A DNA stretch of 64,000 nt from positions 2,108,001-2,172,000 of the forward strand of contig NZ_FOZD01000001.1 of the NCBI RefSeq assembly GCF_900113185.1. Reading direction: 5' to 3'. The notes under the pieces were generated by a model that searched no databases, was not told the DNA's origin, and saw only the letters and a program-made list of their open reading frames with translations. This document shows, in pieces, positions 10,186 to 18,300 of the stretch (positions are counted from its first letter, which is position 1; every line of letters begins with the position of its first letter). The position numbers were made by a program, and so were the translations under genes. Origin of the DNA: Agromyces sp. CF514. Lineage in GTDB: Bacteria; Actinomycetota; Actinomycetes; Actinomycetales; Microbacteriaceae.

Positions 10186-10191
10186 GGGTGA

Positions 10192-10968
10192 GTGCAACAC
10201 GACGACCCGTCTCCCGTTCATCCTGTGAAGGCGCGTTCGGAGACCCGCCGGCCCTCGTTCTTCTGGGTCCTCGCGGGCCTCATCCTCCCTGTGCTCAGCC
10301 TCATGGTGAAGTACCGCTTCCACCATCGTGAGCGGATGCCGCAGGCGGGCGCCTTCGTGCTCGCGCCCAACCACTACAGCGAGATCGACCCCGTGGTCAT
10401 GGGCGCTGCGGCATGGCACCTCGGCCGCGCCCCCCGGTTCATGGCGAAGGCGTCGCTGTTCAAGAACCCCGTGGTCGGGTGGTTCCTGCGCACGTCGGGC
10501 CAGATCCCGGTCGAACGCTCGGGCAGCAAGAGCCACGCTGCCCTGCGTGCGGCCGAGGAGCTGGTCGAGAAGGGGCGCATGGTCGTCGTCTACCCCGAGG
10601 GCTCGCTGACGCGAGACCCCGAGCTGTGGCCGATGCGAGGCAAGACGGGCGCCGTGCGCATCGCGCTCGAACGCGACATCCCGATCGTGCCGGCGGCGCA
10701 CTGGGGCACGCAGGAGCTCATGGGCCGATACGGCAAGAAGCTGAAGCCCTTCCCTCGCAAGACCATCGACGTGATCATCGGCGAACCGCTCGACCTCTCG
10801 GCATATCGCGACAAGCCGATCACCCAGTCGCTGCTGCTCGAGGCGACCAACGTGCTCATGGACGCCATCGCCGCCCTGCTGGCCGAGCTCCGCGAGCAGC
10901 CTGCACCGGCCGAGCGGTGGGACCCGGCCAAGCACGGGCAGAAGGAGACGGGGCGCCTCGATGGCTAG
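10192..10968 (+). CDS. plsC: 1-acyl-sn-glycerol-3-phosphate acyltransferase (PlsC-like)
   Basis: Acylates lysophosphatidic acid to phosphatidic acid at the inner face of the membrane. The 258-residue product has one N-terminal membrane segment (about residues 22-40), the catalytic H-x4-D box (NHYSEID), a second box around QIPVERS and the EGS-type third box (YPEGSLTRD). The next gene, gpsA, makes sn-glycerol-3-phosphate, the start of the same pathway; the two overlap by eight bases. A start at the GTG 10225 is also possible. Confidence 0.88.
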   Translation: MQHDDPSPVHPVKARSETRRPSFFWVLAGLILPVLSLMVKYRFHHRERMPQAGAFVLAPNHYSEIDPVVMGAAAWHLGRAPRFMAKASLFKNPVVGWFLRTSGQIPVERSGSKSHAALRAAEELVEKGRMVVVYPEGSLTRDPELWPMRGKTGAVRIALERDIPIVPAAHWGTQELMGRYGKKLKPFPRKTIDVIIGEPLDLSAYRDKPITQSLLLEATNVLMDAIAALLAELREQPAPAERWDPAKHGQKETGRLDG

Positions 10969-12097
10969 GGCGGCAGGCAAGCCCGTGCGCGGGGTCCGCG
11001 TCGCCGTGCTGGGTGCCGGCAGCTGGGGCACGACGTTCGCGAAGATCCTCGCCGACGGCGGCGCCGACGTCGTGATCTGGGCGCGTCGCCCAGAGCTGGC
11101 GAAGGAGATCCAGGAGGCCAAGCGCAACAGCGACTACCTCTCCGGCGTGAACCTCCCGCTCGGGCTCCGAGCGACGAGCCGCCTCGACGAGGCGCTCGCG
11201 GGCGCCGAGCACGTCTTCGTGTCGGTGCCGAGCCAGACGCTGCGCGAGAACCTCATCGCGGCCGAGCCCTTCCTGCCGGCGAACGCCACGATCGTCTCGC
11301 TCATGAAGGGCGTCGAGAAGTCGACGGGCCTGCGCATGAGCGAGGTCATCGCCGACGTGCTGCCCATCGATCCGTCGCGGATCGCCGTGATCTCGGGGCC
11401 GAACCTCGCGCTCGAGATCGCGAAGGAGCAGCCGACCGCGGCCGTCGTGTCCTCGTCGAGTCTCGAGACCGCGCAGGCCGTGGCATCCGTCGCCCGAAAC
11501 CGGTACTTCCGATCGTTCGTGAACACCGACGTGATCGGCACGGAGTTCGGCGGCGTGCTGAAGAACCTCATCGCCGTCGCGATCGGCATCGTCGACGGGG
11601 TCGGCTACGGCGAGAACACGAAGGCCTCGATCATCACGCGCGGCCTGGTCGAGATGACCGACTTCGCCGTCGCGTACGGAGCGCACAACGAGACCCTCTC
11701 CGGCCTCGCAGGCCTCGGCGACCTCATCGCCACGAGCCAGTCGCCGCTCTCGCGCAACAACACGGCCGGGCGCCTGCTCGGCCAGGGCTATCACCTCGCC
11801 GACGTGGTGAACCAGATGAACCAGACGACCGAGGGCCTCGCGTCCGTCGGCCCCGTGCTCGAACTGGCGCGCGCCAAGGGCGTGGACATGCCGATCGTCG
11901 AGCAGGTGCGCCAGGTGCTCGCGGGCACCCTCGCGCCGCGCGACCTCGCCCCTCACCTCACGACCGATGACGAGCCGCAGGGCGAAAGGACGATGGATGG
12001 ACAAGCTCAGGGTGGTTCTGCTCTTCGGAGGGCGTTCAAGCGAGCATTCGATCAGCTGCGCGACGGCGGGCGGAGTGCTGGGAGCGATCGACCGTGA
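10961..12097 (+). CDS. gpsA: Glycerol-3-phosphate dehydrogenase [NAD(P)+]
   Basis: Reduces dihydroxyacetone phosphate to sn-glycerol-3-phosphate for phospholipid synthesis. Rossmann motif GAGSWGTTFAKIL is at the N-terminus; MKGVE, SGPNLALEIA, the catalytic Lys in GVLKNLIAVAIGIVDG, and GLAGLGDL are all present. At 378 residues it is about 40 longer than typical, because the frame continues for 101 bases into ddl. That tail (about residues 345-378) is Arg/Gly-rich and has no counterpart in the enzyme family. It starts inside the plsC 3' end with a Shine-Dalgarno-like GGAG upstream. Confidence 0.94.
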   Translation: MARAAGKPVRGVRVAVLGAGSWGTTFAKILADGGADVVIWARRPELAKEIQEAKRNSDYLSGVNLPLGLRATSRLDEALAGAEHVFVSVPSQTLRENLIAAEPFLPANATIVSLMKGVEKSTGLRMSEVIADVLPIDPSRIAVISGPNLALEIAKEQPTAAVVSSSSLETAQAVASVARNRYFRSFVNTDVIGTEFGGVLKNLIAVAIGIVDGVGYGENTKASIITRGLVEMTDFAVAYGAHNETLSGLAGLGDLIATSQSPLSRNNTAGRLLGQGYHLADVVNQMNQTTEGLASVGPVLELARAKGVDMPIVEQVRQVLAGTLAPRDLAPHLTTDDEPQGERTMDGQAQGGSALRRAFKRAFDQLRDGGRSAGSDRP

Positions 12098-13082
12098 TCG
12101 CTTCGAGGTGATCCCGGTCGGGATCACCCGCGACGGCGCCTTCGTGCTCGAGAGCGACGATCCCGCGCGCTTCGCGCTCGATCCCGGGCGCCTGCCCGAG
12201 GTCGTCGACAACGGATCCCGTGTGCGCTGGCCCGAGAGCTCCGCCTCACGCGAGCTGCGGGTGACGGATGCCGCCGGCGAGCGTTCGCTCGGCGAGGTCG
12301 ACGTCGTGTTCCCGATCCTGCACGGCCGCTTCGGTGAAGACGGCACGGTGCAGGGCCTGCTCGAGCTCGTCGGGCTCCCGTACGTCGGCAACGGCGTGCT
12401 TGCCTCGGCGCTCGGCATGGACAAGCACTTCACCAAGACCGCGCTCGAGGCTGCCGGCATCCCGGTCGCGCCCTGGGTGACGCTCACGCGCGCCGCGCTC
12501 GAAGCCGATGCCGAGCTCTGGACCCGCCGGGTCCACGCACTCGGCCTCCCGGCGTTCGTCAAGCCGGCACGCGCCGGTTCGTCGGTCGGCGTGACGAAGG
12601 TCTCCGACTGGTCGGAGCTCGACGCGGCGCTCGACGTGGCGTTCGCCGAGGACCGCACGGTGCTCGTCGAGCAGGCGGTACCCGGTCGCGAGATCGAGAT
12701 CGCCGTGCTCGAGGGGCGCGAGGGCGTGCGCGTGAGCGTCGCCGGCGAGGTCGTCGTGACCGGCCGCGACTTCTACGACTTCGAGGCCAAGTACCTCGAC
12801 GCACCCGGCGTCGACCTCGTGTGCCCGGCCGAGCTGGGCGACGGCGAGACGTTCGAGCTCGAGCGCATCGCCCGTCGGGCGTTCGAGGCGATCGGCGCCG
12901 AGGGCCTCGCACGCGTCGACGTGTTCCTCGGCGACGAGGGCTTCGTCGTGAACGAGATCAACACCATGCCCGGCTTCACGCCCATCTCGATGTTCCCGAC
13001 CTGCTGGCTCAACACCGGGCTCAGCTACCCCGAGCTCATCGGGGAGCTCATCGACGTCGGACACGCCCGCGGCGCGCGCTGA
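11997..13082 (+). CDS. ddl: D-alanine--D-alanine ligase
   Basis: Joins two D-Ala residues for the peptidoglycan pentapeptide. The 361-residue product has LFGGRSSEHSIS at the N-terminus, the ATP-grasp segments FPILHGRFGEDGTVQG and FVKPARAGSSVGV, and the Mg-binding end VNEINTMPGFTPISMFP. I chose the ATG at 11997 (MDKLRVVLLFGG) because GAAAGGA lies just before it and homologues start there. This puts its first 101 bases inside the end of gpsA in another frame, so ddl translation depends on ribosomes finishing gpsA. A hairpin terminator follows at 13105. Confidence 0.95.
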   Translation: MDKLRVVLLFGGRSSEHSISCATAGGVLGAIDRDRFEVIPVGITRDGAFVLESDDPARFALDPGRLPEVVDNGSRVRWPESSASRELRVTDAAGERSLGEVDVVFPILHGRFGEDGTVQGLLELVGLPYVGNGVLASALGMDKHFTKTALEAAGIPVAPWVTLTRAALEADAELWTRRVHALGLPAFVKPARAGSSVGVTKVSDWSELDAALDVAFAEDRTVLVEQAVPGREIEIAVLEGREGVRVSVAGEVVVTGRDFYDFEAKYLDAPGVDLVCPAELGDGETFELERIARRAFEAIGAEGLARVDVFLGDEGFVVNEINTMPGFTPISMFPTCWLNTGLSYPELIGELIDVGHARGAR

Positions 13083-13104
13083 CGCGTCGTTCGGCTCGAC
13101 CTTC

Positions 13105-13134
13105 GGCGTCGGGATGCTCCGGCATCCCGGCGCC
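13105..13134. terminator. Hairpin between convergent ddl and DUF3515 genes
   Basis: Arms 13105-13117 and 13122-13134 form a 13-bp stem (one G-U pair) with a TCCG loop. The core is GGGATGC/GCATCCC. There is no U-tract, as often in high-GC actinobacteria. Placed to serve both strands. Confidence 0.6.
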
Positions 13135-13151
13135 GTTCGCGTTCGGGGGAG

Positions 13152-13664
13152 TCAGTCGGTCGGGACGGAGTCGTCGACCGACGTGCACGCGCCGTCGGAC
13201 GGGATCACCGAGACGGCCTGCGCGAGATCGGTGATCACGGTCGTGCCCGAGACGACGTCGCTGTCGATGAAGACCTCGACCGCAGGGGTGCGGCCGTAGG
13301 TCGTGAACAGGTAGCGCGGGGCGTCGGACTCGTCGATGACCCAGTCGACGCCGTCGACGCTCACGCAGCGGTCGGTCGTCGGTCCGGGGGCTGCGACTCC
13401 GCAGCGGAGCAGGACCGAGGCCGGGTCGCCCCACGCGGAGGTGCCCTGCGCGTCGGTCTCGCGCTGCGGCTGCTCGGCCACCTCGTCGGGCAGCCGCACG
13501 ACGAGGTCGGCGCATGCGGTGTCGATCGCCTCGGGTGCCGCCTGCATGGTCACGATCGGCGTGCAGCCCGTGAGCGTCGCCGCGGCCGCCGCGGCGACGA
13601 GGAGGGTGGCGCCGGCGACCCGGATACGACGGCGGTTCGACGGGTTCACGGCGTGCTGAGACAT
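13152..13664 (-). CDS. DUF3515 lipoprotein
   Basis: 170 residues with a clear lipoprotein signal: a basic start, an Ala-rich hydrophobic stretch and the lipobox LTGC (Cys near residue 35). The rest carries DUF3515 features, including three Cys probably in disulfides outside the membrane. DUF3515 genes regularly sit between ddl and thiL in actinobacteria, suggesting an envelope role, but no activity is known. The ATG at 13664 lies seven bases after a TACGCT -10 box, so a leaderless transcript is likely. Confidence 0.85.
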   Translation of the reverse strand: MSQHAVNPSNRRRIRVAGATLLVAAAAAATLTGCTPIVTMQAAPEAIDTACADLVVRLPDEVAEQPQRETDAQGTSAWGDPASVLLRCGVAAPGPTTDRCVSVDGVDWVIDESDAPRYLFTTYGRTPAVEVFIDSDVVSGTTVITDLAQAVSVIPSDGACTSVDDSVPTD

Positions 13665-13770
13665 CCGCACCAGCGTACCTCGCGGGCTCGGGCGCTCCGG
13701 ACCCGCGCCGTCGAGCACCCGGGTCGCGCCTGACCCGCTCCCGACGTGCGCGGGCGGCGGCGATCCGCGG

Positions 13771-15504
13771 TCAGCAGTTCGGACGGCAGGAGCGCTGCGA
13801 CAGCGCGTCGGTCAGCACGGTCTTGAGGTCCTGCGGTTGCTGCGCGGAGTACGCGGCGCCGCCCGTCGCCTCGGCGATGAGGCGCATCGACTCGAGGTCG
13901 GTGTCGGGCCCGATGCCCACGAGCACGACCGGCACCTGCTTGCCGTCTTCGCCCAGGGCGGCGAGCTCGTCGAGCAACTGGTCGCGGCTGATGCCGTTCT
14001 CGTCCTCGTTGCGCCCGTCGGTGAGCAGCAGCACGGAGTTCACGGTCTCGGGGTCGTACGCCGCGCGCACCTGCTTCACGGCGGCCAGCGTCGTGTCGTA
14101 GAGGCCGGTCGCCCCGCCGAGTCGGGCCGGCAGCGAGGCGAGCACGTCGAGCACCTGCGTGCGATGGGACTCGTCGGCGAGCGGCTCGATGGGGGAGAGG
14201 TCCTCCCAGTCCTGGTCGCCGATGCGGGTGGTCGAGAACGCCCAGACGCCGACGTCGACGGCCTCGGAGAGCTGCGAGACCGTGCTGGAGGCGGCCTGTT
14301 GGAGTAGGTCGATGCGGCGGAGGCCGGTGACCGTCGGCTCCTCCATTGACCCGGAGACATCGATGACCGACAGGATCCGGGAGCGCAGGCTCACCACGCC
14401 CCAGGTTCGGAGGATCGAGACCTGGGCGGATGCCGCGGCGGACCCCACTTCGGTGGCGTCCGCGATGACGCCGTCCTGGTCGAGCTCTCCGCCGCCGGTG
14501 CCGTCGCGGAAGCCCTCGGCGGCGAAGCGGTCGGAGTCGTCCCACAGGGCGATCTTGAGGGCGTCGAGCTGTCGGGCGCGCTGTTCGAGCTCGGCGCGCG
14601 TGTCCTCGTCGCCCTCGGGCTCGCCGCCGGCGTCGAGGTTCTTCGCGAGCTCGGACTCGTCGAGCAGGCGGAGGAACGGGAACTGCAGCGCGAGCGTGCC
14701 GTCGGACGGGTAGAGCGCGAGCATGGGCGACGAGGCGTCGTCGTGGTTGTGCATCGCGACCTGCTGTTCGCTGGCGATCGCGACCGTGCCGGGAGGGCTG
14801 ACGACGAGCGAGGCGAACGCGGCGTCGACCCTCGCGGGGGCGCCGTCGCTCAGGCGGATCATCGCATTCTGGAACTGCCGGGCCTGCCCGATCGGCACCG
14901 CGCGTTCCATGGCCTGCAGGCCGTTGAGGCTCGCCGACGACGCCTCGGGGTCGGCGAGCAGGGTCGGCAGGTCGCCCGAGAGCACGTCGGTCCAGCTGAG
15001 CGATCGGCCGGCGAACGCGTCGGCGCCGCTGACGGTCGCGGCGAACACGACCGGGCTCGAGGCGATCGAGCGCTCGAGCGCCAGGTTCGGCACGTCGCGG
15101 CCGAGCGACCGGGCGCTGGCGGCCATGCGCACGAGCCAGACCGGCGAGTCGGGGATCCAGGCGTCGATGTCGGATCCGTTGCCCGACGCGAGCAGTGCGG
15201 CGGTGTCTGCGCTGTCCTGGGCGACGACGTCGGTGCGCGAGCAGGCGTCTTCGCGTGCGTCGTATTCTGCGGCGATGGCCTTGACCGGCCGCGCGATGGC
15301 GGTGTCGGCGACCACGGTGAGCTCGACGGGTGCGTCGCACCGCGGCTCGGCAGAGAGCCACGTGTCGAAGGACCCGGCGGCCCACGCCGCGCCCGCGCCG
15401 CCCACGAGCGCCACGCCCGCGACCGCGGCGACCACCATCATGACCACCCGGCGGTGGCGGCGGCGCGACATCTCGCGTTCGGCTCGTTCGCTGCGTCGAC
15501 TCAC
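13771..15504 (-). CDS. Secreted or membrane-anchored solute-binding / VWA fusion protein
   Basis: 577 residues: a basic N-terminus, one hydrophobic signal/anchor segment (about 20-45), a region resembling ABC-type extracellular solute-binding proteins (about 55-310, with the IPDSPVWL and SSPVVFAATVSG segments typical of iron/molybdate-like binders), then a VWA domain (about 385-570) with an intact MIDAS motif DVSGSM and matching Thr and Asp. VWA domains bind protein partners through a metal ion. A helper for metal or polymer handling at the surface is possible; the ligand cannot be told. GTG 15504 is chosen because GGAG lies five bases upstream; ATG 15471 is the alternative. Confidence 0.85.
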   Translation of the reverse strand: MSRRSERAEREMSRRRHRRVVMMVVAAVAGVALVGGAGAAWAAGSFDTWLSAEPRCDAPVELTVVADTAIARPVKAIAAEYDAREDACSRTDVVAQDSADTAALLASGNGSDIDAWIPDSPVWLVRMAASARSLGRDVPNLALERSIASSPVVFAATVSGADAFAGRSLSWTDVLSGDLPTLLADPEASSASLNGLQAMERAVPIGQARQFQNAMIRLSDGAPARVDAAFASLVVSPPGTVAIASEQQVAMHNHDDASSPMLALYPSDGTLALQFPFLRLLDESELAKNLDAGGEPEGDEDTRAELEQRARQLDALKIALWDDSDRFAAEGFRDGTGGGELDQDGVIADATEVGSAAASAQVSILRTWGVVSLRSRILSVIDVSGSMEEPTVTGLRRIDLLQQAASSTVSQLSEAVDVGVWAFSTTRIGDQDWEDLSPIEPLADESHRTQVLDVLASLPARLGGATGLYDTTLAAVKQVRAAYDPETVNSVLLLTDGRNEDENGISRDQLLDELAALGEDGKQVPVVLVGIGPDTDLESMRLIAEATGGAAYSAQQPQDLKTVLTDALSQRSCRPNC

Positions 15505-15624
15505 TTGGGCTCCATTGCTGCACGGTGAGCAACGTCGGTGCCACCGCGGTTCGGGTACGCGGCCTGGGGGAGGCCAGATCAGCGTACGGCAGGTGGAGGG
15601 GTTTTGTAAGCATCCGTTACTTGC

Positions 15625-15630
15625 TTGACA
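15625..15630 (+). promoter_or_regulatory. Perfect -35 hexamer TTGACA in the divergent thiL/VWA intergenic region
   Basis: TTGACA is exact, but no good -10 follows at 16-18 bases on the + strand, so it may be chance or part of an overlapping promoter. The 189-base gap 15505-15693 otherwise holds only the thiL -10 box. Confidence 0.25.
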
Positions 15631-15681
15631 CATGACCCCCGTTCAGGGCACGTGCGCAGGCGCGTGCGTGCGAGCCTGTTC

Positions 15682-15687
15682 TAGGCT
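15682..15687 (+). promoter_or_regulatory. -10 box of a leaderless promoter for thiL
   Basis: TAGGCT, six bases, then the GTG start at 15694, with no ribosome-binding site between. Confidence 0.5.
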
Positions 15688-15693
15688 TGCGGC

Positions 15694-16803
15694 GTGTCAG
15701 CTTCGTCCAGTGCAGCCAGCCCCGCTCGATCCGACGACGGGACCGACACCGTTCGCGGGGCTGCCGTCGGGCACGACGATCCGACGTCGGGCGAGCTCGG
15801 CGAGATCGCGGTGCTCGGTCGCATCCTGCCCCGCCTCGAGTCGGGCGAGCATGCACTGCTCGGTCCCGGCGACGACGCCGCGCTGGTCGCGGCATCCGAT
15901 GGCCGGTTCGTCGTGACGACCGACCTGCTGGTGCACGGACCCGACTTCCGCCTCGCGTGGTCGACGCCGTTCGAGCTCGGCTGGAAGGCCGCCGCCACGA
16001 ACCTGACCGATGTCGCGGCGATGGGTGCGAGGCCCACGGCGCTCGTCGTGGCGATCGCCGCCCCGCCGTCGACCCGGGTGTCGACGCTCGAGGGCATCGC
16101 CGACGGCCTGCGCGAGGGGCTCGCCGAACTCGCACCGGGTGCGGGCGTCGTCGGCGGCGACCTCTCGGCATCGTCGGTGCTCACGATCGCGGTCACGGCC
16201 TTCGGCGACCTCGAGGGCCGTGCGCCGGTGCTCCGATCGGGTGCGCGCGTCGGCGACGTCATCGCGCACGCCGGCCGCCGGGGTGCCGCGGCGCGCGGCC
16301 TCGCCCTGCTGTTCGCCGAGGCGACGGATGCCGCGGGCGAGCCCGATGCGGCTCTCGCCGCTGCCCTGCGCGAGCGCGAGCCCGACCTCGTGCTCGCCCA
16401 GCTCGCGCCACGCCCCCCGGTCTGGGCCGGGATCGTCGCGGCCGCGTCCGGGGCGACGTCGATGCTCGACGTCTCCGACGGCCTCGCGCGCGACGGGCGG
16501 CGCATCGCGGAGGCGAGCCGCGTGGGGTTCGACTTCGACTCGGCGGCCCTCGACGCGGGCGGCGAGGACGGCCGTGCTGAGGTGGCCCACGCCGACGCGG
16601 CGGTCGAGCGCGTGCGGCTGGCGCTCTCGGGCGGCGAGGACCACGGCATGCTCGCGACGTTCCCGGCCGACGGCGACATCCCGGCGCCGTTCGAGGTCAT
16701 CGGGCACGTGGTCGAGGGCCCTGGGCGCATGCTGCTCGACGGCCGCGACATCCGGGCCGAGGGCTGGGACCCCTATTCGGGCTGGGACGGCCGCGTCGGC
16801 TGA
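15694..16803 (+). CDS. thiL: Thiamine-monophosphate kinase
   Basis: Phosphorylates thiamine monophosphate to the active diphosphate. The 369-residue product has the PurM/ThiL fold signatures GPGDDAALV, TTDLLVHGPDFR, AATNLTDVAAMGA, GGDLSAS and MLDVSDGLARDG. The first ~30 residues are extra compared with E. coli ThiL. No TPP riboswitch is recognisable upstream; the start follows a -10 box by six bases. The last 31 bases overlap the end of rsmD on the other strand. Confidence 0.94.
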   Translation: MSASSSAASPARSDDGTDTVRGAAVGHDDPTSGELGEIAVLGRILPRLESGEHALLGPGDDAALVAASDGRFVVTTDLLVHGPDFRLAWSTPFELGWKAAATNLTDVAAMGARPTALVVAIAAPPSTRVSTLEGIADGLREGLAELAPGAGVVGGDLSASSVLTIAVTAFGDLEGRAPVLRSGARVGDVIAHAGRRGAAARGLALLFAEATDAAGEPDAALAAALREREPDLVLAQLAPRPPVWAGIVAAASGATSMLDVSDGLARDGRRIAEASRVGFDFDSAALDAGGEDGRAEVAHADAAVERVRLALSGGEDHGMLATFPADGDIPAPFEVIGHVVEGPGRMLLDGRDIRAEGWDPYSGWDGRVG

Positions 16804-17372
16804 CCCGAGACGGCGGCGACGGCCCACCAGAGCGTGGTCTCACCGTAGTCCCGGCGCCGCTCGAGTTCGATGCCGTCGGGCCACGACGGTTCGGGCGACC
16901 GGGAGCTGCGCTCGACGACGATCGTCGCATCGGGCGCCAGCAGTGGGGCCAGCAGCTCCAGGTCGCGTGCGACGGCGCGCTCTTCGAGGTCGTACGGCGG
17001 GTCGATGAACGCCAGGTCGACTCCCGCCTGCGCCGTCTCGAGGTAACCGGCGACGGGCTTCACGACGACGCGGATGCGGGCGGCTCCCCGGCCGATCGCG
17101 CGGGTGACCGCGTCGGCGTTGCGCCGGCACACGTCGGCCGCGGGCTTGGCGCGCTCGACGAGCACGACCTCGGCGGCGCCCCTGCTCGCGGACTCCAACC
17201 CGAGCGCGCCGGAGCCTGCGTACAGGTCGAGCACGACCGAGCCGTCGATCGCGTCGCGCGCCTCGAGCGCCGAGAAGATGGCCTCGCGAACACGGTCGCT
17301 CGTGGGCCGCGTGCCGGAACGCGGCACGGCGAGGGAGAGGGATCCGGCTGCGCCGGCGATGATGCGCGTCAT
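16773..17372 (-). CDS. rsmD: 16S rRNA (guanine-N2-966) methyltransferase
   Basis: Methylates G966 of 16S rRNA using S-adenosylmethionine. 199 residues with the RsmD N-terminus (MTRIIAGAAGSL, GTRPTSDRVREAIFS), the SAM loop DLYAGSGALGLE and the catalytic motif DPPY. A TATGCT -10-like box lies nine bases before the ATG on the minus strand. The 3' end overlaps thiL tail-to-tail by 31 bases, so its last ten codons are antisense to thiL codons. Confidence 0.94.
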   Translation of the reverse strand: MTRIIAGAAGSLSLAVPRSGTRPTSDRVREAIFSALEARDAIDGSVVLDLYAGSGALGLESASRGAAEVVLVERAKPAADVCRRNADAVTRAIGRGAARIRVVVKPVAGYLETAQAGVDLAFIDPPYDLEERAVARDLELLAPLLAPDATIVVERSSRSPEPSWPDGIELERRRDYGETTLWWAVAAVSGQPTRPSQPE

Positions 17373-17448
17373 GCTGCTCGAAGCATATCGGTGGGGCAGG
17401 CGCCGTCGCCGGGATGACCCGGTCGCCGAGCGCTGCCATGATGGGGTG

Positions 17449-18300
17449 GTGGATGCCCTTACCTCCAGCGATCGCGTCGACCCCGTGAGTCTCGAGCCGG
17501 TCGATCAGGCGTTGATCGACCGCATGTGGGACTTCGCCGATCCCGACGTCAGTGCCGAGCGGTTCCGCGCCGCGTCCGAAGACGGGCTCCGCCCGACCGT
17601 CGAGCGCGCGGTCCTCGCGACGCAGCTCGCGCGCGCCCTCGGCCTGCAGGGCAGGTTCGGCGAGGCGTTCGCCGTGCTCGACGGCATCGCCGGGTCGTTC
17701 GAACCGGTTCAGGAGGCCGTGGACGGCCCCGACGCGGCATCCGTCGCTCCGGCCGGAGGGGGTCCCGTGCCCGCCGAGGTCCGCGCTCGCGTCGCGATCG
17801 AGCGCGGCCGCCTGCACGTCGCCGACGGACGGCCCGCCGATTCGGTGCCCGACCTGACCCTCGCGGTGCGCGAGGCGGCGCAGGCCGGGTCGCCGTTCCT
17901 CGTCCTCGACGCGCTGCACATGCTCGCGCTGCACGACGCCGGCCACGAAGAGGAGTGGGCTGCCGAGGGCCTCGACCTGCTCGAGGGCCGGCGCGATCCG
18001 CGCACGCTCCGCTGGGGCATCGCACTCCACCACAACCTGGGGTGGGTCAAGCACGACGGCGGTCGTACGGCTGCAGCACTCGTCGAGTTCGAGCGCGCCG
18101 TCGAGATCGCCGACCGCTACGGCTCGGCCGAGCAGCAGCAGGTCACCCGCTGGTCGGTCGGCCGGTGCCTGCGCACGCTCGGGCGCACCGACGAGGCGCT
18201 CGAGCTGCAGCGCTCGCTGGCGGCGCTCCGACCCGACGACCCGTACGTGCAGGCCGAGATCGAGGCCTTGACGGCGGGGGAGCCTACGATCGAGGCATGA
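17449..18300 (+). CDS. Tetratricopeptide-like helical repeat protein
   Basis: About 283 residues, mostly alpha-helical, with degenerate TPR-like repeats (ARALGLQGRFGEAFAVLDG, then the segments around residues 185-265 with ALVEFERAVEIADRYG and QRSLAALRPDDPYVQAE). TPR arrays mediate protein contacts. There is no signal peptide, so it is cytoplasmic. GTG 17449 is preferred over 17446 because it lies exactly six bases after a CATGAT box. The gene overlaps recG by four bases (ATGA), suggesting co-transcription. No specific partner can be named. Confidence 0.75.
   Translation: MDALTSSDRVDPVSLEPVDQALIDRMWDFADPDVSAERFRAASEDGLRPTVERAVLATQLARALGLQGRFGEAFAVLDGIAGSFEPVQEAVDGPDAASVAPAGGGPVPAEVRARVAIERGRLHVADGRPADSVPDLTLAVREAAQAGSPFLVLDALHMLALHDAGHEEEWAAEGLDLLEGRRDPRTLRWGIALHHNLGWVKHDGGRTAAALVEFERAVEIADRYGSAEQQQVTRWSVGRCLRTLGRTDEALELQRSLAALRPDDPYVQAEIEALTAGEPTIEA

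Noticed and set aside
10184..10227. Alternative plsC starts or a small open frame at ATG 10184
   Set aside because: The ATG at 10184 is out of frame with PlsC and lacks support; the GTG at 10192 fits the six-base -10 spacing.
15505..15693. TPP riboswitch before thiL
   Set aside because: The conserved TPP-riboswitch core (CUGAGA and its partner) is absent, and the -10 box spacing implies a leaderless transcript.
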